The notes: generated from the sequence alone by a model not told the origin. A DNA stretch of 64,000 nucleotides from Fibrobacter sp. (GCA_016285835.1 JAEERM010000002.1:17089-81088), one strand, 5' to 3'. Positions 27,432 to 37,689 are shown, numbered from the stretch's first letter. Program-made: numbers and translations.

Positions 27432-27543
27432 TTTCTGACCTCTTTCGCGGGGACGCGCCCGCTGCGCAGGCAGGACTTGTTCCCGCCTGTACCTATAGAC
27501 ATATTTGCCGACTCTTTTTTCCAGAAAAAGATGTTTACAAGAC

Positions 27544-27566
27544 AAAAAGGCCCGCGGCTAGCGCGG
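27544..27566 (-). terminator. Terminator-like hairpin downstream of the giant gene 27602-35242
   Basis: aaggcccgcggctagcgcgggacc; related sequence at 26406-26428. Confidence 0.7.
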
Positions 27567-27601
27567 GACCTTCGGGAAATTTTTTAGTGCTTATGGGAAA
27601 A

Positions 27602-30600
27602 TTAGTAGTCGTTCGGGCAGGGGTACGTTTTACTTGGATTATCATCAAAATAGACTCTCCATGTAGATTCTCCACTAACATTTTCTTTTGTAAAGGTATT
27701 CGTTATATAATTACCACTATATTTATTTTGTCCATGATATGTGAAATAACAACCTTGTTTACAGCCGGTAGCTTGAACAACGAGAGAATACGATGTATAC
27801 ATTTTACATTTACCATACCAATCTTTATCACATGTCCTCTTGCAAGTTAAAGATTTCGGCATTTGACCACTAACACAATTAACAGCAGTACTTACATCAT
27901 TTTCCGCAAAATAAACTTTATAGCCAGAAGAACTATGAACACTTTGTACATCCGCTATTGTTATATCATAAGGGCCATGAGAAGAGCTTCCTTGATACTT
28001 ATATGTACAGCCACTTTCACACCCTACAGCTTGAACATAAATTTGTTTTCCATCCTGAATGCAAGACAATGATTTTTTCTTTACATTGAGATCCGCAGAA
28101 CAAGTCTTTCCACTGCCATTCAGCGTAAACACATACGTTCCCGCCGTTGCAGAAGTCGCCTTGAAATTGTTACTGCCATACGTAGAGAATTCTTCGTCAA
28201 GCTTGTTCAAGCCAGAGCCACTTGCAAAAACGGTATTTCCCTTCTTAATCGTCCAGGATTCATTCATTGCAGAGACCCCTGTAGCAATAAACTTGACATA
28301 GCCTTCATTATTGCTATACTCATCCTTTTCGAAACGACAGCTGCCTATACCGCTGGGAGTCATTCCTTCGTCTGTTATTTCAATCGTACAAGCAGCGGCA
28401 TCGCTACCGTTGAGGTACAGAGCATACGTACCGCCACCGGTAATTTCCTTCTCTATTGTTCCATTGGACTGGACTTCTCCAGAGTAGATTTCACCATTAT
28501 TTTTCTTGAGAACCCAAGGCCACTTGCAACTACCATCGGAGCAAGTACCGAAGGTCGCCGTGAACATTGCCTTTTGGTCTGAATAAAGTTTAGTCACATT
28601 GTTCCCGATATCGCAAGATGCCGGAATAGTTCCCATGACTGGGATTTTATCGGAGCATTCATCGATCTTCTTGCCATTGACCGTCAAGTCAAATGTTTCA
28701 ACCTTGGACACTGTAAATTCAACGTCCGTTGCACCATTTTCCAAGAGGTTCGTCACGCCAGAATATCCAACACCTGTCGGAGATCTTAATTCATAGCTAC
28801 AACCAGCACAATTTGTCGTGAACGTGTATTTAGCGAGTCCACCCCATTCGGTATTACCCGTAAATCCACAGTTCCCTACACTCAAAGCAGCGTTCGTATA
28901 TGTCACATTAAAGTCGCAATTAAACAAGCCTTGAGAGAACTCATCATCTGCCGAGACTGTGAAGGTGTAGGTTTTCGTTCCCACGGATCCCGGATCCGAG
29001 AATGTCAAGAGAGTATTGCCATCGTAGCCAGAGCCCTCGGCAAGGGTATTCCCGTTCCTCGTCACAGACCACTTACAAGAATTATCTTCGCAGCCGCCAA
29101 TCGCAGGCTGGAAACTGACCAACGCAGAAGCATCCTGGTTCTGGATGGACGGGCAACTGGAATTGAGGTTATTCATTGCTCGAACTTTCCATTCCTTAGT
29201 GCAGTAATTACCACCATACAGCAGCAACGAAACAAGGTAGTTGCATACACCCATGTTGCATTGGAACATTTCATGAGGAAGCGCGTACTTAAATTCGGCC
29301 ACAGATTGCTTAACACCCTCATTGAAGAAGACAGAGTCCGCCGTCGCAATCCTTTGGTTTTCCACTTCCAAAACATGGCCAAGATAGTCGGTATAGACAA
29401 TCCTTGCGGAGCCGGCAATGCTACCCTTCCAATAGCCTCCATCATCAAAAGCGATAGATGCAGCAAAGAATTCATTGCCATTTTCATCGATTTCAATTCT
29501 GGGATCGTTACAAACGCCCTTTTCTGGTTCTGGAGCTACGTAGAACTTATTGCTATCGATCGGGCAGCTATGTCCCATTACATCGAGCTGATATTCATAA
29601 GTACCCTTATTCAACTTATTGTGTTCGGTATTAATCGCTGTACAGCTTCCACCCGGACAGTTCTGGAATTGGTCACCTGCAACGAGGCTACCTTCCTCCG
29701 GCTCCAGCCCAAATTCGGCAGGATACGTAACCGTGTACGGGCACCCTCCCGAAGGACAGTTCTCAATACTGAATTTAAACAGAGGTATACCAAAGCCCTG
29801 TTCCACAGTATCAGCCGAAAGCGAACAATGCACTTTGAAGGGCTCATATGTTTTTGTGGGAGTTTCACATTCATCCAAAACTTGTCCATGAATATCCCTT
29901 GCTACAACCTTGAACGCGTAATTACGCTGAACAAACTGGCCATAAACGTTGTCTTGATCATAGAACTGGACAAAATCTTCGCCACAGGCCTGCGGTTCGG
30001 GAACATCTCCACTGTGGACTTCGAAACCATCTTCCAACGGAATAATTTCACAAGTTTCCGCACGTTCAGGATGAACAACGCTGGCGGACACAGTCCATTT
30101 TTTCGTCAGGAAGTCATACGTGCCATCCTTACAAGTAACGCTAAATGCATAACGGCACTTGCTTTGCACGTGATTCACCCGGAACACCTGCGAAACATTC
30201 TTGAAAAGGATTCCGCGTAGATTCTGGGGATTGAATCCTGCTGCATCCGATACAGATGCAACATCAATGGAATATTCCTTTTCACCAACCTTTTCCACAT
30301 TCAAATCGCTAATGTTGCTATCAACATCTACTAAATACGCATAAATTGTAGACGTTATGGCATCCTCTAGCGTAAACGAAAGCGAGGCATCGCGCACATT
30401 ATAGATGGTATCTAGTTCAATAAAGCAGCTACCATCCGTGGCATAACAATTTTCTGGGTATGAAAGCATTTCGGAGAAAGATTCATCGCACTGTTTGTAC
30501 TCACCCACAATAAAGTCGCCGCAACTAGCATCATACATGTGCGTATTGTTATTATTGGCATCTGCCGCACAAGTTACAATGACAGAAGCTTCATTGACTC

Positions 30601-33600
30601 GGCCTTTACCCCTAGAAGTCTGTATCGGGTAACCATGGTAACCTTCATCCTCGAACCAATATTTATCCGATTTGAGGCGGCCCTTCTTATATTTTTCCAA
30701 TTTCCTTGCAGAATATGTATACAGGCCCTTTCCACGCGGACGGACATAACTACAAACCAAATCATTCGTATTGTTCGCAATACCGTATTGTTTCAATATT
30801 CTGTATTCTTCCTGGAAATGACTATCATCTAAATCACAACCATTGTAGTAATACGTCACTTTACAATTCTTGCCTTCAAACCACGATGACATACCCACCC
30901 AAGGAGTGACATCTGCACTATCAGGAACCATTCCTCCAATATAGTTCGCCTTGAAGGAGCAATTCACCTTCGGAGTATCCCAGCAGTTCGCATCATAGTC
31001 ATAGCTTCGCCAGCCAATATCACGGAACTTATATTCCAGCGTGCCAAGAAGCCCAGTATACGGATGGCCCAAATTTATACCGACATACTGATGCGCATCA
31101 TCAAGAAGCGTCGTGCCGAATTTATTTTTCAGGTTAAAGGTCGCCTTCGCAGCACCCCATTCCCTGCCACCAAAATTTTTACTCAGGACGATTTCTACTT
31201 CTTCTCCATCCACATCAATATTGAATGTTAACGGAACATCACCAATATCAAGTTCTATTGATTCCGAACCAGCCGAGAACGGGACCTCGACACATTTTGA
31301 TTGATTATAATCCTGATTCTTAACATAGCAAAGGCGCGCAATCAATTTAATATTGTTTATCACATTCAACATGAAATATTCAGATCCATTTTCATTGGAA
31401 CGAATAATGAAACCATAGTCCTGCATTAAGGGCTTATTCATAATTTCGCTTATGATTTGCCCACCAAATGTCATTATATTGGTATAAAGATCCGGAATCG
31501 AGAACATTACCGTCATCAATCCATTAGACCCAGCCTTGACATTACTCAACAAGACCGATGCACTTCCCCTAGAATCAATGTCCAAATAGGGAATAATGAA
31601 AGCCCACTTCAAAGCTAACTGGTCCCTAATATAGTTCTTTGGAGTCAGCATACTGTTATCCGTAAAATCAGGGAATCTAAAGTTGCTTCCATCATTTGAA
31701 CGGACCATTAACCAATTAGAATTACTATAGCGGCCACCATAATTATCCGGATTAACAGAGCACACAGTACCCGTTTTACACTTGTCTATACACTGATCGT
31801 CTTCTTCATTACTCGTACACCAATCGGATTTTTTAAATTCCTCAAAGTTTGTATAGAAGCAGTGAGCATCCTTCTGACCAAACCAAGCCGTTACGGAGTC
31901 ACGCCCCCCCTGTAATGTCATCATCGTCGGCATGTCATTATTTTGCACATTTGGACCGTAAGGACAAGATTTTCCATTACAAGTCCAATACGAGAACCGT
32001 CCCGATCCGCCATCCTTTCCTAAATACACCGTATCACCGGCAAACAAAGCAAATTTGCAAATACCTTCCGAACAGGTCATATCTTCGCTATGAACATAGT
32101 CACTCATCAAGCGCTGATAATTGACGGTAACATTTGTCCCCTTGTTGGGCCCTTCAATCTTCACAACGAGAGTATCGCGCTTACGCTTAAGAGATGCGGG
32201 CAACCTGTATTCGCCCTTATGTGATTCCAATTTTTTATTGATTGACGGAACGTAAGCCTCGCACAACTGATCTGCAGAAAGGGTAGCTTCCAAAGAAACC
32301 CGAGATCCACCTGTATAACAGTTCCACTTATTGTTCCTCTCCAGAGGGAAGCAACCCGAACCACGTGCAGTCACCCATGTTTCTTTTTCATCATCCAGTA
32401 ATGTTCCACAAGGAGGCATCGCATACAGTTCGTTACACTCCATCCCGTATGCCTGTATAAAATCACCCAGTTCGCCCTCACTGAGCTGGCTACAATTCAC
32501 TTCTTCGCGAGAAACTCGCACTCGGTTTCCAATAAACACAACCGCTTCCGTGGGAGAGCGGATAATACAATTGTCGCAAACCTTGAGGTGCAGGTCTACG
32601 TCTCCGAGTTCCGCGTCCTCAGTGGTGCTCACGCGGAATACAGGAATATCATTCCCAGAAGGAATTGTATGCAGCGTATATATCTTCCAGCCATTTTCGA
32701 CCTCTTTCAAATTCAAATTTGCGTGAATGGGTTCCACAGACCAGCCATTCAACAAATGATTGGGCACCATGATGTCCAAATCCATTGCCGTTGCGCTCTG
32801 AGTTGTAGCCAAGCGTATATCGACACTGCTACCGGCATCAATTTCCCTGTTTTGATCGTCAGGATGGAATCTCACTTCGGCATTTTCGCCAAGAGTTCCT
32901 TCCACGACAACATAGACCGGGACATAGCCTGCAACATCATCACCATAACTACACAAATACTTCCCTTCCTGCAAGCTAGACAGTTTTGATTCCCCCGTGG
33001 GAATTTCATTGGGGCACTGCATCTTAGAGGCAACTTTCTTTGCCTTAGAACCATTCAAGCCAATAACATTGTAATAATCAGAAAGGCGGCCAAAAGCATC
33101 ACGAGGCAAGTAGATTACACGCGGCAAAACAATCTCCGACGGAACGACAGTCCCATACGATAGAGCCCCCTGCGGCAAAGGTTCTGTGTTCCTATACTGC
33201 GATTCCACATCGACAATCAACTGCGGAGATGTAGAAATATGGTAGGGATCGACCGTCTGGTACTGATTGATTCCAGCAAATCCAACCGCACCCGAGAAAT
33301 CCGAACACATATTGGTTCCATCATATTCGCAGAGCACCGAAGATTTAACAAGAGCTTTAAACAAAGTCGGATTAAAGGTTACTGACAACGTATTGTTACC
33401 CGTAAGCGTATTCAACTGCGAACAGCCCTGCATATACACAGAACCTAGAATCGGTGTTCCCGCTCTAGTATCAAAGCGGCCGATGTTGTCAACACTATAA
33501 ATAAAATAATTATATACGGCGTTAGCTTTATTTTGATTTGTTTTTAAGGCCTTCTCGGAAGACGTATTTTTCCATCCATCCGGCAAATAAATCATCACGT

Positions 33601-35242
33601 TGGCACTATAGTCCGTTTCGGGCAGTTCCAGCTCTGCCTGCGGGGCAGAAGAAGAATTAATGATGAAAATGAAATTACCAGACAATTTATCTTCCGTGGC
33701 ACGCCATTTAGGAGCATTGTCCCATTTTACGACAAGCCAAGTCTTATCCAAGAGTTGATTATCATTGTTCGCCGTATTGAAGCAAGTGTTCAGAGCTTGC
33801 ACAGGGAATTCGATATCGTTCTTCCAGATATCTTCATTACAACCGAACCTTGCATTTGCAGAATGAACAAAATCGGAATTCAATATACCCGTATTGAACT
33901 GTATCCGGTCCTTAGAGACCCCACACTCATCATACTTCTCGGACGAAATCATGTCGCGGTAAGCGGTCATTTCATTGGCATTCCAATCCCTATATTCTTC
34001 CTCCAACGGCATAGAAATCAAACTGCCTTTGTAAGCAACATAAATATTGCCGTTTGTAGACTTAGCACACTTGAACATGGCGCCACCACACACATTGCCG
34101 TCACTAATATTCTGGAAAGCGGACAAATAAAGTTTATCATCGGAACTAGAGCCGAATCGAGTCTTACTCACATAGTTGGCATTAATATTACCCGAAGAAG
34201 TCGAGTTATCACGGATGAATGCATTATGCAAGATTTCAATGGAATCCGTTCTCGCAGCAACAGCCGACGGGAAATTAATTCTACCATTCAAGACAAGGTT
34301 TTCACGCATCTTGATGTAACTGACACCCGTGTTCCCCGTAAAATGGTCAATATTGCCATTTGAGGTCACGTTACCATAAAAATCAAACTTGCCCCCCACA
34401 ACAGCGGGCGCCCCTCCAGGGAGACTCTGCGCATAACTAGAAAGGTTATTGATCCTAATTCCCCCATTTAAGTAGGAGGTCCCAGATACAGACAGCTTGT
34501 TACCAGACGCCGTTCCATATACCGTACCGCCAACATAAAGGTTTCCACTCACATTGAGGTTGTTCCCGAAAGACAAATCACCTGTAACATACAGGTCCTT
34601 CACATCGCCATTATTATTTACATAGAAATTTCCATCTAAAACAAGATAATCCGAAACGTTAATTTTGTTCAGAGCCTGTCCACCCGCTCCTGCAACCGCC
34701 GGAGTCTGTTTAATAAAGGCCGAAGACACTTCAATAACGTCAGCAGTTGCAAGCCCCCCGTAGAAGGCTTCCTTATAATCGACCTTGTGTTCTTCTGTGG
34801 GAATCTCGACTTGGTATAATCCGTTTACATTGAAGATAGCGACTTCGCTATACTTCACATTTTCCCTGGTAGTCCCCAACGAGACTATCTTGATCTTGTA
34901 CCTTGACGATTTTTCAACGTTCACGCCCATGAGCCAAACACTGTCCCTCATCTTGGCAGAGCCCATCCTCGGCAGCACAGAATTCAGCAAAATCGGTTTC
35001 TTCCCGTTTTCAAAGTATTGCTTGATAACGGCACCCAAATCATTACCGTTAAAGGTCATCCACGAACGGGCGGCTTCAATACCGGACAGGGCAGCTTGAC
35101 GAGCCTCGCTCACCTGCAGGCGAGCAGCCGACGAAGAGCCAATCGAGCTAACCCACTTGTATGTAGCAGTCGCAGCAATCGTAGCCACCATCATGAACAG
35201 CAGCACGGTTACAAGAGATACACCTTTTTTCATCTTTCTCAT
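27602..35242 (-). CDS. Giant PilX/GspK-like minor pilin, 2546 aa (cluster 1)
   Basis: MRKMKKGVSLVTVLLFMMVATIAATATYKWVSS (no Glu5), same modules as the other two giants, plus extra C-terminal Cys-rich repeats. Confidence 0.86.
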   Translation of the reverse strand: MRKMKKGVSLVTVLLFMMVATIAATATYKWVSSIGSSSAARLQVSEARQAALSGIEAARSWMTFNGNDLGAVIKQYFENGKKPILLNSVLPRMGSAKMRDSVWLMGVNVEKSSRYKIKIVSLGTTRENVKYSEVAIFNVNGLYQVEIPTEEHKVDYKEAFYGGLATADVIEVSSAFIKQTPAVAGAGGQALNKINVSDYLVLDGNFYVNNNGDVKDLYVTGDLSFGNNLNVSGNLYVGGTVYGTASGNKLSVSGTSYLNGGIRINNLSSYAQSLPGGAPAVVGGKFDFYGNVTSNGNIDHFTGNTGVSYIKMRENLVLNGRINFPSAVAARTDSIEILHNAFIRDNSTSSGNINANYVSKTRFGSSSDDKLYLSAFQNISDGNVCGGAMFKCAKSTNGNIYVAYKGSLISMPLEEEYRDWNANEMTAYRDMISSEKYDECGVSKDRIQFNTGILNSDFVHSANARFGCNEDIWKNDIEFPVQALNTCFNTANNDNQLLDKTWLVVKWDNAPKWRATEDKLSGNFIFIINSSSAPQAELELPETDYSANVMIYLPDGWKNTSSEKALKTNQNKANAVYNYFIYSVDNIGRFDTRAGTPILGSVYMQGCSQLNTLTGNNTLSVTFNPTLFKALVKSSVLCEYDGTNMCSDFSGAVGFAGINQYQTVDPYHISTSPQLIVDVESQYRNTEPLPQGALSYGTVVPSEIVLPRVIYLPRDAFGRLSDYYNVIGLNGSKAKKVASKMQCPNEIPTGESKLSSLQEGKYLCSYGDDVAGYVPVYVVVEGTLGENAEVRFHPDDQNREIDAGSSVDIRLATTQSATAMDLDIMVPNHLLNGWSVEPIHANLNLKEVENGWKIYTLHTIPSGNDIPVFRVSTTEDAELGDVDLHLKVCDNCIIRSPTEAVVFIGNRVRVSREEVNCSQLSEGELGDFIQAYGMECNELYAMPPCGTLLDDEKETWVTARGSGCFPLERNNKWNCYTGGSRVSLEATLSADQLCEAYVPSINKKLESHKGEYRLPASLKRKRDTLVVKIEGPNKGTNVTVNYQRLMSDYVHSEDMTCSEGICKFALFAGDTVYLGKDGGSGRFSYWTCNGKSCPYGPNVQNNDMPTMMTLQGGRDSVTAWFGQKDAHCFYTNFEEFKKSDWCTSNEEDDQCIDKCKTGTVCSVNPDNYGGRYSNSNWLMVRSNDGSNFRFPDFTDNSMLTPKNYIRDQLALKWAFIIPYLDIDSRGSASVLLSNVKAGSNGLMTVMFSIPDLYTNIMTFGGQIISEIMNKPLMQDYGFIIRSNENGSEYFMLNVINNIKLIARLCYVKNQDYNQSKCVEVPFSAGSESIELDIGDVPLTFNIDVDGEEVEIVLSKNFGGREWGAAKATFNLKNKFGTTLLDDAHQYVGINLGHPYTGLLGTLEYKFRDIGWRSYDYDANCWDTPKVNCSFKANYIGGMVPDSADVTPWVGMSSWFEGKNCKVTYYYNGCDLDDSHFQEEYRILKQYGIANNTNDLVCSYVRPRGKGLYTYSARKLEKYKKGRLKSDKYWFEDEGYHGYPIQTSRGKGRVNEASVIVTCAADANNNNTHMYDASCGDFIVGEYKQCDESFSEMLSYPENCYATDGSCFIELDTIYNVRDASLSFTLEDAITSTIYAYLVDVDSNISDLNVEKVGEKEYSIDVASVSDAAGFNPQNLRGILFKNVSQVFRVNHVQSKCRYAFSVTCKDGTYDFLTKKWTVSASVVHPERAETCEIIPLEDGFEVHSGDVPEPQACGEDFVQFYDQDNVYGQFVQRNYAFKVVARDIHGQVLDECETPTKTYEPFKVHCSLSADTVEQGFGIPLFKFSIENCPSGGCPYTVTYPAEFGLEPEEGSLVAGDQFQNCPGGSCTAINTEHNKLNKGTYEYQLDVMGHSCPIDSNKFYVAPEPEKGVCNDPRIEIDENGNEFFAASIAFDDGGYWKGSIAGSARIVYTDYLGHVLEVENQRIATADSVFFNEGVKQSVAEFKYALPHEMFQCNMGVCNYLVSLLLYGGNYCTKEWKVRAMNNLNSSCPSIQNQDASALVSFQPAIGGCEDNSCKWSVTRNGNTLAEGSGYDGNTLLTFSDPGSVGTKTYTFTVSADDEFSQGLFNCDFNVTYTNAALSVGNCGFTGNTEWGGLAKYTFTTNCAGCSYELRSPTGVGYSGVTNLLENGATDVEFTVSKVETFDLTVNGKKIDECSDKIPVMGTIPASCDIGNNVTKLYSDQKAMFTATFGTCSDGSCKWPWVLKKNNGEIYSGEVQSNGTIEKEITGGGTYALYLNGSDAAACTIEITDEGMTPSGIGSCRFEKDEYSNNEGYVKFIATGVSAMNESWTIKKGNTVFASGSGLNKLDEEFSTYGSNNFKATSATAGTYVFTLNGSGKTCSADLNVKKKSLSCIQDGKQIYVQAVGCESGCTYKYQGSSSHGPYDITIADVQSVHSSSGYKVYFAENDVSTAVNCVSGQMPKSLTCKRTCDKDWYGKCKMYTSYSLVVQATGCKQGCYFTYHGQNKYSGNYITNTFTKENVSGESTWRVYFDDNPSKTYPCPNDY

Positions 35243-35253
35243 ACTTTCTCACT

Positions 35254-36567
35254 CTAGTCCTTAGGACCATTACTTGGCGTAGGAACAACCAAAGCGACAT
35301 CACCCTTCTCGCCGTTCCTGCCTACCTGCAATTTAAACTTGAAAGCTTTAACTTTAGCTTTGTCCGGCAACGCCGGTTTGTAGGAATCAACAAACTCGAA
35401 ATTAGAGGTTTCCACTTTATTCAATTCCAAATTGCTAATGGCAACTCTACCCTTCGAGGCCATAGGTGAATAAAAGGCGAACGTAAATGCAAGACACAAA
35501 TCCTTCTTGGCATTTTTTACTGAGAATCGCATTGAGCGCTTATTATTCGCCGCGGCATCAATCGGCGGATAGAACGCAAAATCAGGCAATTCCGAATCCA
35601 TCACACCAGCCATATTACGGAATCCGACAGTCATGTGGTCCATACCCGGAGTAAATGAACGAACCATATTCTCGTTCAAGAACGGAATCTTGAAGGAAAT
35701 CTCATATTCCACATTCGGTTCCAAATTAACCTTCGTACAAACATCCGACCAAACCGAAGATAAAGGAATTACTCCCGTCCCCCCCACGACAAAAACCTGG
35801 TTCGCCTTTTTGGTGTCCTTCGCCTCTTCTGCATCCTCGTCATAATTAGATTCAAAATTGGTTAGCGTGACACTCGACCCACCCCTTTCAGGATCACGAT
35901 CTACATTGTAGAATTCGTTTCCCTGAATTCGAGGAAAAAGGCGGAAGGCTTGATCAGCAACATTCGCAGTTGAAGGCAGAAGCCGCGGAGAAACCCCTGC
36001 AACAGCACTATTGTAATCGCTGTTCAACACGGCAGGCTTAGCAGGAATCGCTTTGAACGATTCCACATTATCCAAGACCTCAACCGCAGGAGAATTTGAT
36101 TCAAGGCATGTTTCCGGTGCAGACGGGAGCCTGCTTTTATCTCGGTCAATCGTCTTGCAAACACGGAAGAGTTGTTTGCCCTTCAGGTACCAGGCGACTT
36201 CCTCGATGGAGAGAAAACGCCCCTGCGAATCGTAGTTCATACGTCGGAGAATCAAGGAATCCCCATTTATGCGGAAAGACGAGGAATCGCCCTTCTCGGC
36301 ATCCATGTAGACCATATTTGACTTGAAAAACACATCCGATGCAGAGCCGCTTCCCGATTCCTTCGCACTCTTCGCCCCCATCTGGGCAACATCTTCTTGT
36401 ATGAGCATTCCGGCTTCTTCGACAGTTGCATTGGCCTTGATCATGCTCTCGGTGCGGACTCGCATCTTGGTGCTGTTGCTGAACGCCTGCCCCGCTACGA
36501 TGACCACCACACCGACAATCCCGATGTAGACCATGAGTTCAACTAGGGTAAAGCCGGATTTTTTCAT
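35254..36567 (-). CDS. PilW/GspJ-like minor pilin with C-terminal extension (cluster 1)
   Basis: MKKSGFTLVELMVYIGIVGVVVIVAGQAFSNSTKMRVRTESM. Confidence 0.88.
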   Translation of the reverse strand: MKKSGFTLVELMVYIGIVGVVVIVAGQAFSNSTKMRVRTESMIKANATVEEAGMLIQEDVAQMGAKSAKESGSGSASDVFFKSNMVYMDAEKGDSSSFRINGDSLILRRMNYDSQGRFLSIEEVAWYLKGKQLFRVCKTIDRDKSRLPSAPETCLESNSPAVEVLDNVESFKAIPAKPAVLNSDYNSAVAGVSPRLLPSTANVADQAFRLFPRIQGNEFYNVDRDPERGGSSVTLTNFESNYDEDAEEAKDTKKANQVFVVGGTGVIPLSSVWSDVCTKVNLEPNVEYEISFKIPFLNENMVRSFTPGMDHMTVGFRNMAGVMDSELPDFAFYPPIDAAANNKRSMRFSVKNAKKDLCLAFTFAFYSPMASKGRVAISNLELNKVETSNFEFVDSYKPALPDKAKVKAFKFKLQVGRNGEKGDVALVVPTPSNGPKD

Positions 36568-37016
36568 CTTACCACGCTAGATACATTGACGGATTGTTCT
36601 GACCCCTTGAAGTTCCACGAAACCTTGACGTCCACCTGCTTGGCGTACACATGTTCAACGTTCTCGTAGTTGGACTTTGTCGTAGCCTTGTATTCGTTGG
36701 CATTGCCTACGGTCACGTCGGCCTTGTAAGTCACAGTGGATGTACCACCCGGACCGCGTTCCCAGGACTTGACGATGTTGTCTTTGCTGAACGACGCGAT
36801 GGATGCCACACCGACGGTCTTGAGGGAATCGATGATGTTCTGCGCCACCTCGACGGCGCCGTCGCGGCCGCGGATTCTGAGGAGCGCTTCGCGGTTGCCG
36901 ACCTGCATGTGCAGGAGGGCGAGATATAAAAAGCCGAGTACGGCGGCAGAGATGAGCACTTCGACGATACCGAAGCCGGACAAGTTGCCAAATATTTTTC
37001 TGCGTAAATCTTTCAT
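36564..37016 (-). CDS. PilV/GspI-like minor pilin (cluster 1)
   Basis: MKDLRRKIFGNLSGFGIVEVLISAAVLGFLYLALLHMQVGNREALLRIRGRDGAVEVAQ; start moved to the ATG at 37016. Confidence 0.87.
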   Translation of the reverse strand: MKDLRRKIFGNLSGFGIVEVLISAAVLGFLYLALLHMQVGNREALLRIRGRDGAVEVAQNIIDSLKTVGVASIASFSKDNIVKSWERGPGGTSTVTYKADVTVGNANEYKATTKSNYENVEHVYAKQVDVKVSWNFKGSEQSVNVSSVVR

Positions 37017-37020
37017 AAGG

Positions 37021-37563
37021 CTACAGGTCCGTCCAAGAATTGCCGCGATCGTAAGAGACTTGCGGGATAATGTTGTTCTTTTCTTTTTTCTTGAGCGCAC
37101 GTGCCTTCTTTTCGCCGCCACTGTATTTAACAACGATACACCCCTGTACCGGAGCCGCACTCAAGCCGAACTTGGGTTCGAAGGTATCTGTAACATCACT
37201 ATTATACCAACTGTTGGTGCAATCCTTATGAGTCGCATTCTCAAAAGTGAGCGCATTCTCTAGAGTGAGTTGGCTTATGGCTTTATTGATTCCAGCACTA
37301 TTGGGACATGCGCCCTTGACCGCATAAATCGTTTTGCCGTTATTACCGATTTTAACGCAAACCTTATCAGAAAAACGGTTTGCTTCGCTAGCCACGCGTT
37401 CCAGGTAAGCGGTGACATTCACTGCAGCGTCACGAACACGGTTGTTCACGATGGCCGCATGCAGGCTCGCGACACCCATCGTAGACAAAATACCCATGAT
37501 GGACACCACCACGAGCAGCTCAACCATTGTGAAGCCTTTTTTCATCTCTATAGAATGTTTCAT
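37021..37563 (-). CDS. FimT/GspH-like minor pilin (cluster 1)
   Basis: MKHSIEMKKGFTMVELLVVVSIMGILSTMGVASLHAAIVNNRVRDAAVNVTAYLERVASEANR. Confidence 0.85.
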   Translation of the reverse strand: MKHSIEMKKGFTMVELLVVVSIMGILSTMGVASLHAAIVNNRVRDAAVNVTAYLERVASEANRFSDKVCVKIGNNGKTIYAVKGACPNSAGINKAISQLTLENALTFENATHKDCTNSWYNSDVTDTFEPKFGLSAAPVQGCIVVKYSGGEKKARALKKKEKNNIIPQVSYDRGNSWTDL

Positions 37564-37642
37564 ATGTATACCCTATTTCTCCTAAGTGATTATGTGTCAC
37601 AAAGTAAGAAATATCGCAGACATCTCCTGGACATGTAAGAAA

Positions 37643-37674
37643 AGGGAGCTCACTTTTCGGAAGTAAGCTCACCC
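37643..37674 (-). terminator. Terminator-like hairpin in the predicted 5' leader of cluster 1
   Basis: Minus strand AGGGTGAGCTTACTTCCGAAAAGTGAGCTCCCTTTTCTT. Confidence 0.65.
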
Positions 37675-37689
37675 TACCTACATAGCTCT

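Noticed and set aside
28931-30220. 429-aa plus-strand ORF inside the giant gene
   Set aside because: Shadow of the minus-strand giant pilin; no coding motifs.
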